A stretch of DNA of 64,000 bases from JADJVL01 sp046331545 (lineage in GTDB: Bacteria; Acidobacteriota; Holophagae; Holophagales; Holophagaceae): the NCBI GenBank assembly GCA_046331545.1, contig JAXLQR010000002.1:1736001-1800000 (forward strand), read 5' to 3'. The translations under genes were made by a program, and so were the position numbers. Shown here in pieces: positions 1-7,908 of this stretch (its first letter is position 1; every line of letters starts with the position of its first letter). The notes beneath the pieces are model-generated. The model did no database searches, was not told the DNA's origin, and saw only the letters and a program-made list of their open reading frames with translations.

Positions 1-2
1 AG

Positions 3-1379
3 GCCAGCCGAATCGACTCGGAGGCCAGGGAGGTAGATGCCATTCAAGGCCTTCGGCGCGCAATGGAGCTCTCCCTGTTGGTGAAGGACCCAACGCGCCA
101 GGCAACGGTCAAGGATGCGATGTTCGCACTTGCCCGTCGGCTGGAGGGGAGACCCTTTCCTTTGCACCGCTCATTCTTGTTGGACGCCTTTGGGCTAGGA
201 CCCTTCAGCAAAGTCGTACTGACCGCGAGTGATCAGGCATACATGGTGCGATTGCTCGAGGAGGTTCTTGAGCGAGAGACGACTGCTCCAGATCCAGAGG
301 TGGTGGCGAGTGTCTGGGATGCGGAAAATGCCGCCCAGCTTCTTGCGGCCTACTACCGGAAGATCAGCCGCCCTGATGAAGTGCGACGTGTGCTCGAAAC
401 CTTTGGTGCCTTGGTCCACCGGCGGTCTGGAAAGGCCCAGCCGATGGTAGGACAGACATGGCTAGAGGGCTATTCCAGGCTCGCCAAGGAACATGGACAG
501 ACTGACCTGGAAACTCAGGCAATTCGGGCACTCCAGGCAATGGGACCTGATGTCATCAAGGAGCTCAAGGCGGTAGGCGGATCGGTCGAAATCTCTGAAG
601 AACAGGTTGAAGCGATCGTTCAAGACTTTGTTCGGGGAGATCTCGGAGACGACCTATGTCGACTTGCAGGAGGCCTCGTTCCTGCATGGGAGGAGGTCGT
701 CAATTTCACCCATGAAGCGGCCAAGATGGCTCCACTCCAATCGCTTGTGTCGAAGGCGATCCTGGACCACAGTGGACGCCCAACGCTATACCTGCCTTCC
801 TTCTCCACGAACCCGATACCCCACTACCCCACGGCGTACGCCCAGCGCGTCCAGCTCGATGGGTTCTTTCGTCGCATGGTCCTCGCGGCTATCCATGACA
901 CCCATAAGCCTTCAGCCAAGGACCTCGTGGATTGGATGGTACAAACGCCCGCCTACACCGAGGACCGGCGAGGATTCCTTGAATGTGGAATTGAAGCCTT
1001 CCTTCGAGGCGACTACACCACTTCAATCCATGTCTTGTTGCCGCAAATCGAAGAAGCCCTCCGACGACTTGGGGGCCTAGTTGGGGATCGGGTCCTGACT
1101 TGGGTAGAGTCTCCCGATGGAGTGCGTAGGCTGGACGCCCGCTCGCTTCATGCCGTTCTCGAGGGGCCACACCTGATCAGTCTGCTTGGGCCTAACCTGA
1201 TCTCCTTCCTGAAAGCCACCCTCGTGCTCCCGGAGGGTTTGAATCTTAGAAACCGCATGGCCCATGGGCTTCTTTATCCAGAAGAGTGCACCCAATCGGT
1301 TGCGGATGTAGTGTTCCAGGCCCTTCTGATTCCCTGCCTCGTCCAAAGGACCGTTCCGCCCCCTGGTTCCGGGCAGTAG
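3..1379 (+). CDS. DUF4209-like HEPN-domain protein, 5' end outside window
   Basis: The first ATG is at 63, but the frame stays open from position 3 and the extra residues (EAREVDAIQGLRRAMELS) read like real protein, so the gene most likely begins upstream of the window. The product is soluble and helical. Near the C terminus (around nucleotide 1249) it carries RNRMAHG, an R-X4-H motif typical of HEPN ribonuclease-like domains and of the DUF4209 C-terminal region. The family is common in defence islands and has no settled biochemical role. An McrBC pair follows about 115 bases downstream on the same strand, which fits a defence setting. The family name is from motif recognition only. RNase activity is an inference. 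Confidence 0.6.
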   Translation, partial: ASRIDSEAREVDAIQGLRRAMELSLLVKDPTRQATVKDAMFALARRLEGRPFPLHRSFLLDAFGLGPFSKVVLTASDQAYMVRLLEEVLERETTAPDPEVVASVWDAENAAQLLAAYYRKISRPDEVRRVLETFGALVHRRSGKAQPMVGQTWLEGYSRLAKEHGQTDLETQAIRALQAMGPDVIKELKAVGGSVEISEEQVEAIVQDFVRGDLGDDLCRLAGGLVPAWEEVVNFTHEAAKMAPLQSLVSKAILDHSGRPTLYLPSFSTNPIPHYPTAYAQRVQLDGFFRRMVLAAIHDTHKPSAKDLVDWMVQTPAYTEDRRGFLECGIEAFLRGDYTTSIHVLLPQIEEALRRLGGLVGDRVLTWVESPDGVRRLDARSLHAVLEGPHLISLLGPNLISFLKATLVLPEGLNLRNRMAHGLLYPEECTQSVADVVFQALLIPCLVQRTVPPPGSGQ

Positions 1380-1408
1380 CTCGCAGGTTGTCGGAGCTGG
1401 CCTTGGGG

Positions 1409-1429
1409 AGTGACTGGACAGGTGTCACT
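1409..1429. promoter_or_regulatory. Inverted repeat upstream of mcrB (candidate operator)
   Basis: AGTGAC (1409-1414) and GTCACT (1424-1429) form a perfect 6-bp inverted repeat around 9 bases, 66 bases before the proposed mcrB start. It could be an operator or a small hairpin after the upstream gene. No T-tract follows, so a terminator is less likely. Confidence 0.3.
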
Positions 1430-1480
1430 GGTTCCTTGAACTCGCACCTTGGCGATCTCAATTATGATTGCCCGAGTTCC

Positions 1481-1487
1481 AGAGGAG
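1481..1487 (+). promoter_or_regulatory. Ribosome binding site that fixes a TTG start for mcrB
   Basis: AGAGGAG ends 7 bases before TTG at 1495, ideal spacing. The longer frame begins at TTG 1468 and has no such site. An ATG at 1488 lies in another frame and ends after ten codons. Confidence 0.6.
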
Positions 1488-1494
1488 ATGTCAC

Positions 1495-3735
1495 TTGTCC
1501 AGGTACATCTACGACCGTGAAAGCAAACCCGTCATTGATGCAGCCAACACATGGGTTCAGCGGTGTCTGATCGAAAACGGCTCAATCTTCGGTACAGAGC
1601 AGCTTTGGACCCAGGCCAACTTGGAGCAACTGGATATCCACTTCGTCCAGCGACTCGATGCCGGATCAGGGACGTTTTACGAAAAGCTTGAGACGCAGCT
1701 GAAGGATGCCCCAGGAGAGGCGAAGCGGTTGATGGCGGAACTGCTTTGGGCACTGCTGCTCTTCCCCACCAATATCTCCATCGCGACAAAGCGGGCCTCC
1801 TACCAGAAGGTCTGGGAGTGGTCTGGAATGCCCTTGGACCTCAAACAGCCCATGCTTTCTGACGCGGTGTTGATCGGGATCGGTTCAGGCGGGCCCGGCA
1901 TCAACAATCACCGATGGCGGGAAGTTGTCTACCTTGTAGGCCTGGGATTGCATGTGAAGGCGATGGCCCCAGAGGCCCGCCGAGCCGCCTTCGCGACCTA
2001 CGACAACTTCATGGCCTGGATCGACCAGGTCCCCATGGACGGATACCGACAGTTCCGTCAGATGCTCAGGTACTTCCTTTTCCCAGACCGCGTCGAACGC
2101 ATGTCGAGTGACGGTGATCGCATCAAGGTCCTGGATGCCTTCGGCGTCGCCAAGTCGAAGGACTTAAAAAAGTGGTCGGACACACAACTCGATACGGCCT
2201 TACTGGAACTCCGCAAACGGATGGAAGCCCAGTACGGGACGCCGGACCTCGACTTCTACGTCCCACCGCTCCGCGGATATTGGAAGGCCGAGAATGAAGG
2301 CGATGACCCAGAGTCCCCGGAAGCCATTGAAGAGACCGGGGTGGCCGAAACGAAAATCTCGTATGGGGGAACCCCGCAGCGTTACACCAACAAGATCTTC
2401 TATGGCCCTCCAGGCACGGGGAAGACCTACCGACTCCAGCAACTCATGAAGGAATATACCGACCAACCAGCGGATGTAGATCGAACGACCTGGGAACTTG
2501 GCTTGGTCTCGAAGTTTAGTTGGAGGGCCGTGATCGCCACCGCCCTCGCCAACACCGGCCGTCCCACCAGGGTGGCCGATTTGGCCGAACACCCACTTGT
2601 AGCCGCGAAGGCATCGGAGAGGGAACGCAAGACCAACATCAAGGCCACCCTTTGGGGTTATCTCCAGGAGCACACGCCCCACAACGTAGAAACGGTGAAT
2701 ATCTCCGAGCGAAGGCCCCCGTTCATCTTCACCAAGAATCTCTCCAGCGAGTGGTCTCTGGTGAAGGGTTGGGAGGAGGAGGACCCCCAGTCCGCCGAGT
2801 TGTCGGAGCTCTGGAAGGCGGGCCCTGGTGGCAATCAGGAGGTGATCCAGCGCTTCCGGGTGGTCACCTTCCACCCGTCCTATTCCTATGAAGACTTTGT
2901 CATCGGGCTTCGGCCCGTGACGACCAATCAAGGGGAAGACCACGCTCCCACCTCGTTTCGAATGGTCGATGGCGTTTTCAAGCAGATCTGCAGCTTGGCG
3001 AAAGCGAACCCAAGCAAGCGTTACGCCTTGTTCATTGACGAGATCAACCGGGCCAACATCGCCAAGGTCTTCGGGGAACTCATCACCCTCATCGAGAGCG
3101 ACAAGCGCGCCACCTACGACGCCCAAGGGAAGCTCACAGCCGGCATGGAAGTCCAACTGCCTGGTACCGAGGGGGCGGAGACAGCCGAGACTCGATTCGG
3201 TGTTCCCTCGAATCTCGACATCTTCGGATCCATGAACACGGCTGATCGCTCGATCGCCCTCCTAGACGTGGCGTTGCGCAGGCGCTTCGAGTTTGAAGAA
3301 CTCCTCCCAATCTATACCGGGCCCATGGATCTCACCGTCGCCGGGGTCCACCTTGGGAAACTGCTTTACGCGATCAACGGTCGCCTGGAGTTCCTAGCTG
3401 ATCGAGACCGCCTTATCGGACATGCATACTTCCTCAGCGTGAAGTCGCTCGATGACCTGCGCGCCACCTTCAAGCTCCAGATCATCCCGTTGCTGCAGGA
3501 ATATTTCTTCGACGATTGGGACCGTGTTCGGCTTGTCCTGTCCAACAGCCAGGGCTCATCCTCCTTCATCACCAGGACCAAGCTCGATGGCCAGGCACTG
3601 TTTGCTGACAATGACGAGACCCTGCAAGCGGAACGGTACAGGTACATCGTGACCCCTCCTAGCACCTGGGACGCAGAGGCATTCCGGTCGCTCTATCAGC
3701 GGCCTGGCGATCCCACCGAAGGCACACCCGCCTAG
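1495..3735 (+). CDS. mcrB: McrB-type AAA+ GTPase subunit of a modification-dependent restriction system
   Basis: The product (746 aa from the TTG chosen by its ribosome binding site) has a C-terminal AAA+ module. Walker A GPPGTGKT is near residue 303, the McrB-type stretch FHPSYSYEDFVIGLRP near 460, Walker B LFIDEINRANIAK near 511, and the hallmark MNTADRSIALLDVALRRRF near 580. In the family, McrB binds modified DNA through its N-terminal domain, and GTP hydrolysis powers translocation that activates the McrC nuclease. The first 290 residues match no specificity domain I can name, so the recognised modification is unknown. The mcrC gene starts 7 bases after the stop, so the two form an operon. 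Confidence 0.9.
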   Translation: MSRYIYDRESKPVIDAANTWVQRCLIENGSIFGTEQLWTQANLEQLDIHFVQRLDAGSGTFYEKLETQLKDAPGEAKRLMAELLWALLLFPTNISIATKRASYQKVWEWSGMPLDLKQPMLSDAVLIGIGSGGPGINNHRWREVVYLVGLGLHVKAMAPEARRAAFATYDNFMAWIDQVPMDGYRQFRQMLRYFLFPDRVERMSSDGDRIKVLDAFGVAKSKDLKKWSDTQLDTALLELRKRMEAQYGTPDLDFYVPPLRGYWKAENEGDDPESPEAIEETGVAETKISYGGTPQRYTNKIFYGPPGTGKTYRLQQLMKEYTDQPADVDRTTWELGLVSKFSWRAVIATALANTGRPTRVADLAEHPLVAAKASERERKTNIKATLWGYLQEHTPHNVETVNISERRPPFIFTKNLSSEWSLVKGWEEEDPQSAELSELWKAGPGGNQEVIQRFRVVTFHPSYSYEDFVIGLRPVTTNQGEDHAPTSFRMVDGVFKQICSLAKANPSKRYALFIDEINRANIAKVFGELITLIESDKRATYDAQGKLTAGMEVQLPGTEGAETAETRFGVPSNLDIFGSMNTADRSIALLDVALRRRFEFEELLPIYTGPMDLTVAGVHLGKLLYAINGRLEFLADRDRLIGHAYFLSVKSLDDLRATFKLQIIPLLQEYFFDDWDRVRLVLSNSQGSSSFITRTKLDGQALFADNDETLQAERYRYIVTPPSTWDAEAFRSLYQRPGDPTEGTPA

Positions 3736-3742
3736 GTCACCC

Positions 3743-5029
3743 GTGGCACACGAGACCCTCACCACCTACGAGCACCACACGATTCCAGTCGGTGGAGCCG
3801 GGAAAGGGTTCTCCCTCACCTCGAACGAGCAATCCCGGCTCATCGACCTCTCGCGCCTTCGGCCCGGGTTCTGCAAGCAAGGCTTCCAGACGGTCCAGTT
3901 CACCCAGTACGCGGGTCTGGTAAACCTTGGTTCACGAATGCTTGAGATCCTTCCAAAGGTTGAGGAAGGTGCAGGGGATCCTGCCAGCGGTCGGGCCACC
4001 TTCCTCCGACTGTTGCGCCTGGCCCACCCACGCTCCGTGCTAATTGATGGGCCTGCGCATCATCAGCTTTGGAAGCACCCCCTCCTCGAGGTCTTCATCG
4101 AGTCCTTCCTCGCTGAAGTCAGCAGACTGGTTCGAACAGGTCTCCTCAAGCGCTACCTCACCGAGGAGGAGGATCTCCCATTGGTTCGAGGTCGGCTGCT
4201 AATCAGCCGGCAAATCACCCACAACGCCCTGAGAGCTGATCGGTTGGCCTGTCGTTTTGACCAGCTCACCATCGATCACCCATGGAACCAGATTCTCAAG
4301 GCCGCCTTGGTAGTGATCCGTCCCTGGATCACCCGTCTCGATCTTCAACGCCAGCAGATGGAGCTCCAGGCGGCCTTTGTCGATGTGTCCCTCTGCCCTC
4401 TGTCCCTCAGGGATTTGGATGCCCTCGTGTTCGATCGGCAGGCTGCTCGGTACGAGCAAGCCATTTCATGGGCTCGATGGATCCTGTCCGCCTTGACCCC
4501 CAACATCCGGTCTGGCGACGCCAAGGCACCCGGAATGCTGTTCGACATGAACCAGCTTTTCGAATCGGCCATCTTGGCCCTCTTCAAGCGTCGTTCAAGA
4601 TCCACGGGCCTCACCGTGAAAGGTCAAGACACTGGGCGGCACTTGGCCACTCTGATGAGCTCGTCGGATTACAGCCACGCCTTCCGCCTCCGCCCCGATA
4701 TCGTCATCTCGGAGCATGGGCAGCCCGTTGCCGTGGCGGATACGAAGTGGACGCGAATCTCAGCAGAGGGCAATGGCTATCTGGTCCCGGATCCAGCGCA
4801 CATGTACCAGATCCAGGCCTATGCTGCGGCCTATCCTTGTGAACACTTTGCCCTGATCTACCCCTGGCACGCAGGCATCAGCAACGCGAAGCCCACGGCG
4901 TATGCCCTCCCGCCCATCGGGACCCGAAAGCCTGTGGTGAGCATCGTTTGCATTGACGTTCAATCCGACCATTTCACCGCCGCCTCCTTCCCTCCAACGG
5001 ACTTCCCAAAACACTTCCTTCACGGTTGA
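3743..5029 (+). CDS. mcrC: McrC-type nuclease subunit
   Basis: The 428-aa product starts with GTG 7 bases after mcrB. It begins with the beta-rich McrC N-terminal region and ends with a PD-(D/E)XK nuclease core. RPDIVIS (near residue 316) followed by AVADTKW (near 332) supplies the Asp...Asp-X-Lys catalytic pattern. McrC assembles on the McrB ring and cuts DNA when GTP-driven complexes collide. Length is in the usual range for the long McrC class. Base composition matches mcrB and is lower in GC than the core genes further right. Confidence 0.88.
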   Translation: MAHETLTTYEHHTIPVGGAGKGFSLTSNEQSRLIDLSRLRPGFCKQGFQTVQFTQYAGLVNLGSRMLEILPKVEEGAGDPASGRATFLRLLRLAHPRSVLIDGPAHHQLWKHPLLEVFIESFLAEVSRLVRTGLLKRYLTEEEDLPLVRGRLLISRQITHNALRADRLACRFDQLTIDHPWNQILKAALVVIRPWITRLDLQRQQMELQAAFVDVSLCPLSLRDLDALVFDRQAARYEQAISWARWILSALTPNIRSGDAKAPGMLFDMNQLFESAILALFKRRSRSTGLTVKGQDTGRHLATLMSSSDYSHAFRLRPDIVISEHGQPVAVADTKWTRISAEGNGYLVPDPAHMYQIQAYAAAYPCEHFALIYPWHAGISNAKPTAYALPPIGTRKPVVSIVCIDVQSDHFTAASFPPTDFPKHFLHG

Positions 5030-5035
5030 CTACCT

Positions 5036-5401
5036 ATGGTCCGAGATCCCAAACCACACCGACGAAAGAGGCCGCCAAAGGATCGACCGGACCTTACCAG
5101 AGAGCAAGCCAAGGCCTACCGCGACGAGATGCATCGCCAGGCCGCCGATCGTGGTGTGAGCATCGACGATTACCGCTTAACGCTCGGTCGGGATAATGAT
5201 GTCTTCCCCGAGGGAAGTGGCCCTCGCTTCAACATCGTTGCCTTCTCCCAGCAAAGGGCATCAGAGGGCGCCTTGTACCGGGATGTTATCGGGCAAGAGG
5301 TCCAAAAGGGGGATGGAGGCACCTACCGAATCCGAGAACGCGACTTGCTGGGGTACGTGTGTGCCAATGGGTACTGCAGGCTCATCCCACCCGAGTGGTG
5401 A
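5036..5401 (+). CDS. Hypothetical 121-aa protein downstream of mcrC
   Basis: I do not recognise this protein. It starts 6 bases after the mcrC stop, in the same direction, so it is probably co-transcribed with mcrBC. The first 40 residues are very basic and helical (many Arg, Lys, His). The remainder holds a possible beta-rich domain with two Cys near the C terminus (YVCANGYCR). The basic N terminus suggests nucleic-acid contact. A role as accessory or specificity factor for McrBC is only a guess from position. Confidence 0.6.
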   Translation: MVRDPKPHRRKRPPKDRPDLTREQAKAYRDEMHRQAADRGVSIDDYRLTLGRDNDVFPEGSGPRFNIVAFSQQRASEGALYRDVIGQEVQKGDGGTYRIRERDLLGYVCANGYCRLIPPEW

Positions 5402-5521
5402 GCCCCACTCGGCGGCATGTCCCAGGTGTATCGATGCCCACAGAAAGGGCCCGGAGCTCGCCGGGCGAGGCAAGGCTCGATGAAGGAGAGCCAATGACTC
5501 CTGCACCCTGGTTCCTTCTTA

Positions 5522-5545
5522 ACATCGCGAACCGGCCGGCGATGT
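5522..5545. terminator. Possible bidirectional terminator hairpin between converging genes
   Basis: ACATCGC (5522-5528) pairs with GCGATGT (5539-5545), and the loop contains the self-complementary CCGGCCGG. It sits in the 205-base gap between the hypothetical gene ending at 5401 and the repressor gene that ends from the other side at 5607. There is no clear T-run, so this is tentative. A perfect TGTCGG-A-CCGACA palindrome follows at 5553-5565. Confidence 0.3.
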
Positions 5546-5606
5546 AGAGGATTGTCGGACCGACACACTGTGCCTTCATGAGAATTGAGTTAGCTTCTGA
5601 TCGGAC

Positions 5607-6809
5607 TCACCGAGGCAAATTCGCGAGTCGTTCAATGAAGTCTTCATCAGGCGGAAGACCCGAGATACTTTGCTCCATTGCATGCTGATATGCAGTCCTG
5701 AATAGGCTGGCATAACTCTCGCGGTCATCACCTCGCTTGATCCCGGCCATTTCAAGAATGAATCGTGCATGATCTATGGAATCCCAATCCAAGAGTCCTG
5801 ATTCCGCGAACCCTTCAGGATTCAATAACTGGGATAGGCGTGCCTCGACTTCATCATTGGTAAGGTCCAGGTGGTTTTCATCTGAGGGTAAAAGTTCGAC
5901 CAACGATTTGGTTTTCAAGTACCTCATCGTTCCTTGAACCATTCCATCTCTTTGGCGTTCCTGGAGCCAGGCGCTGAACCCGAGGCTAACGATGCCCGCT
6001 AAGCCAGATGCGACGTTACCGAGGCTTCCGCTGACTTGTTCAACCGTGGAAGAAGAGTCTCCAGTAAGGATCCATCGCATGTTGCTCTTGCAGGCTCTTG
6101 CAAGGTTTCGGACCTCAGAAAGAGTCAACGTCCTTTTGCCATGTAAATATCCATGGATCGCTGCCTCGGGTACACCAGCACGTTTCGCGAGACCCCCCAG
6201 GCTTTTTTGCGAAGCGATCAAGCCATGGAGTCGCTCGTAGCGTGCACGAATGCTGGTTGGATGAAGCTCATCGTACGCACGCTTATCTTCAATGACCTCC
6301 TCAGGAATCTCTGGGAATTGGGGCTGTGGGTGGATGGTTGGCTCTGCACCAAACCGAGCTCCATGGACTCCCCAAAGCAGCCAGGACAGGGAGATTCCCA
6401 ACGCCTGGCCGAGTTTGGCGACCTCATCGACCGTCAGCGCGGGGCGGGACTGCAAAGCCTCCATTAGGCTCATGTGAAGAATCCCGGATCTTTCGGCTAG
6501 TCCGGGTAAATCTTCAACTCCTTCAAGCACTTGACGAAGTCGTGAGCGTCGTTCCTCGGCGATCCTCTGGGTTCTTTTGGCAGCCGGTTCAGGCGGGAGC
6601 CCCACACCACCGACCAACCAATCCAATGGGACGTCAAGGGCGCGAGCCAAGGCCAGGAAATGTTCCCCTCCGGGTACACGAACCTCCCCTTCCCATCGTG
6701 CAACCGCCGCCTTTCCTACACCTAACCGTTCACCAAGGCCCTCCTGGGTAAGGCCTGCCGCCTTTCTTCCAAGGCGAATGCGTTGGCCAAGACCCGATAA
6801 AGTTTCCAC
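5607..6809 (-). CDS. Transcriptional regulator with three tandem Cro/C1-type HTH domains
   Basis: The frame opens to 6998, but the start is taken as GTG 6809 because AGAGAAAG (6818-6825) lies 8 bases upstream and the longer version would overlap the divergent gene. The 400-aa product has a clear xre HTH at residues 8-68 (LTQEGLGERLGVGKAAVARW). Two more copies at about 90-147 and 188-251 end in the same way (DWLVGG, SWLLWG, RWILTGD). A hydrophobic helix and an acidic C-terminal domain follow. It faces a small Ner-like gene across 64 bases, a CI/Cro-like arrangement, and probably controls the transposition operon. Binding by all three repeats is not proven; repeats two and three are weaker. Confidence 0.75.
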   Translation of the reverse strand: METLSGLGQRIRLGRKAAGLTQEGLGERLGVGKAAVARWEGEVRVPGGEHFLALARALDVPLDWLVGGVGLPPEPAAKRTQRIAEERRSRLRQVLEGVEDLPGLAERSGILHMSLMEALQSRPALTVDEVAKLGQALGISLSWLLWGVHGARFGAEPTIHPQPQFPEIPEEVIEDKRAYDELHPTSIRARYERLHGLIASQKSLGGLAKRAGVPEAAIHGYLHGKRTLTLSEVRNLARACKSNMRWILTGDSSSTVEQVSGSLGNVASGLAGIVSLGFSAWLQERQRDGMVQGTMRYLKTKSLVELLPSDENHLDLTNDEVEARLSQLLNPEGFAESGLLDWDSIDHARFILEMAGIKRGDDRESYASLFRTAYQHAMEQSISGLPPDEDFIERLANLPR

Positions 6810-6841
6810 TTGGATATCTTTCTCTTGTGATTGGGTGCCAA

Positions 6842-6861
6842 CGGGTAGATCTTGATACCCG
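6842..6861. promoter_or_regulatory. Candidate operator between divergent regulators
   Basis: CGGGTA (6842-6847) and TACCCG (6856-6861) form a perfect inverted repeat around 8 bases in the 64-base gap between the two regulator genes. It abuts GGGAGG (6861-6866), the ribosome binding site of the + strand gene. A protein bound here could block both promoters or the start of translation. Confidence 0.4.
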
Positions 6862-6873
6862 GGAGGTGCGTCT

Positions 6874-7113
6874 ATGTTACCCGGCGCAGCGGACTGGCAT
6901 CCCGAGGACCTCAAGGCTGCCTTAAGAAAAAAGGGTCTGACCCAGGACGAGATCGCCGCTAACACCGGAGTTTCTCGACGCACGGTTGGCCTAACCATTC
7001 ACGGAGGAAAATCCGCAAAGGTTTGCCAATACATTGCCGAATTGTTGGGGCTACCCCCCGAACAAATTTGGCCCAGTCGCTACCAGGTAGTTCGAGTTCG
7101 CGGAAAGGGATAA
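6874..7113 (+). CDS. Small Ner/Nlp-like helix-turn-helix regulator
   Basis: This 79-aa protein opens with DWHPEDLKAALRKKGLTQDEIAA, the pattern of the Mu Ner/Nlp-type HTH family, and continues into a recognition-helix region SRRTVGLTIHGGKSAK. Ner proteins are small dimeric repressors of phage Mu early transcription. GGGAGG is 7 bases before the ATG. It is divergent from the triple-HTH regulator and sits upstream of tnsA, so it likely acts as the Cro-like partner that limits transposase expression. That role is an inference from family and position. Confidence 0.75.
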   Translation: MLPGAADWHPEDLKAALRKKGLTQDEIAANTGVSRRTVGLTIHGGKSAKVCQYIAELLGLPPEQIWPSRYQVVRVRGKG

Positions 7114-7128
7114 GCCGATACCCACCAC

Positions 7129-7154
7129 TAAGGGCCCACAACAGAGGGCCCTTA
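7129..7154 (+). terminator. Hairpin after the Ner-like gene
   Basis: TAAGGGCCC (7129-7137) and GGGCCCTTA (7146-7154) form a perfect 9-bp stem with an 8-base loop, 15 bases after the stop of the Ner-like gene. There is no T-tract, so it may act as an mRNA-stabilising or attenuating hairpin together with the stronger hairpin that follows. Confidence 0.45.
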
Positions 7155-7214
7155 TCCACATCTCAGGCATGACCACCCCTCGCCTTACCGCGTGTGGATG
7201 CTCTGCCATTAACG

Positions 7215-7246
7215 ACAAAAGAGCGGGTGTCCGCCCGCTCTTTTGT
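7215..7246 (+). terminator. Rho-independent terminator before tnsA
   Basis: ACAAAAGAGCGGG (7215-7227) and CCCGCTCTTTTGT (7234-7246) are perfect 13-bp arms around TGTCCG. The right arm ends in TTTTGTTCTT. The A/T ends make it work in both directions. It separates the Ner-like gene from the tnsA operon. Confidence 0.8.
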
Positions 7247-7278
7247 TCTTACCGAAACTTCTACCGGAGCCCCGTTCG

Positions 7279-7908
7279 ATGAACTCCAGCCTTTATATTA
7301 GCCCCCCCTGGGGGCCTAGGCAAGCCCTTGGCCATTACCCCCTCATCGCAGACCCTACGGGGATCATCGGGCCCGATCCGCCGCAAGCCGGGGAATTCCG
7401 TCTTTGCAAGCCTGTGAGGAAGATCCGGTCCAATTCAACGAGTGTCACGGGCAAAGTCCCCTTTCAGGGACTCGGGCGGACCATACGGTACGAATCCACC
7501 AATGAGCGCGACTTCCTCCTGGTACTGCGGGAATCCCCGATCCCCCTTGGGGTCCTTGAACAACCACTGACCCTGGATCCTAGGCAACTCGGGTTTGACG
7601 GGCGTCGGTACACGCCGGACTTCGCCATCTGGATTCTTGACCCGCATCGTCACGCTCCTCGCACCGTGCTTATCGAGATCAAGCCTGATTCCTTTCTCGC
7701 TGAAGACCTCGATTGGTATCGCCAACGGCTGATGGCGGCGCGTCGGTTTTGCAGGAACAACGGCTGGACCTTCCGATTGATCACAGATCGACGGTTCCGG
7801 TCCCGCGAGGTCCCCGAGGTGGTCTGGCCCTCTTTCTACGTTCCTCCGGTCCCCCTTCTGTCGGCAGAGAGTCTTCTCCGCCGGCTTTTCCCCGTGGGGG
7901 TTTCATGA
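7279..7908 (+). CDS. tnsA: TnsA-like transposon endonuclease
   Basis: A TTG-started frame reaches back to 7243, but that lies inside the terminator hairpin. ATG 7279, with GGAG 10 bases upstream, is preferred and gives 209 aa. The fold is PD-(D/E)XK: YESTNERDFL (Glu72/Glu76), RYTPDF (Asp114) and IEIK (Glu133, Lys135). In Tn7, TnsA cuts the 5' ends of the element while TnsB cuts the 3' ends, giving cut-and-paste movement instead of cointegrates. The gene overlaps tnsB by ATGA at 7905, so the subunits are translationally coupled. Only the N-terminal nuclease domain is clear. Confidence 0.82.
   Translation: MNSSLYISPPWGPRQALGHYPLIADPTGIIGPDPPQAGEFRLCKPVRKIRSNSTSVTGKVPFQGLGRTIRYESTNERDFLLVLRESPIPLGVLEQPLTLDPRQLGFDGRRYTPDFAIWILDPHRHAPRTVLIEIKPDSFLAEDLDWYRQRLMAARRFCRNNGWTFRLITDRRFRSREVPEVVWPSFYVPPVPLLSAESLLRRLFPVGVS

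Noticed and set aside
6810..6998. 63-codon extension of the triple-HTH regulator
   Set aside because: It would overlap the divergent Ner-like gene and has no HTH-like sequence. GTG 6809 has a suitable ribosome binding site.
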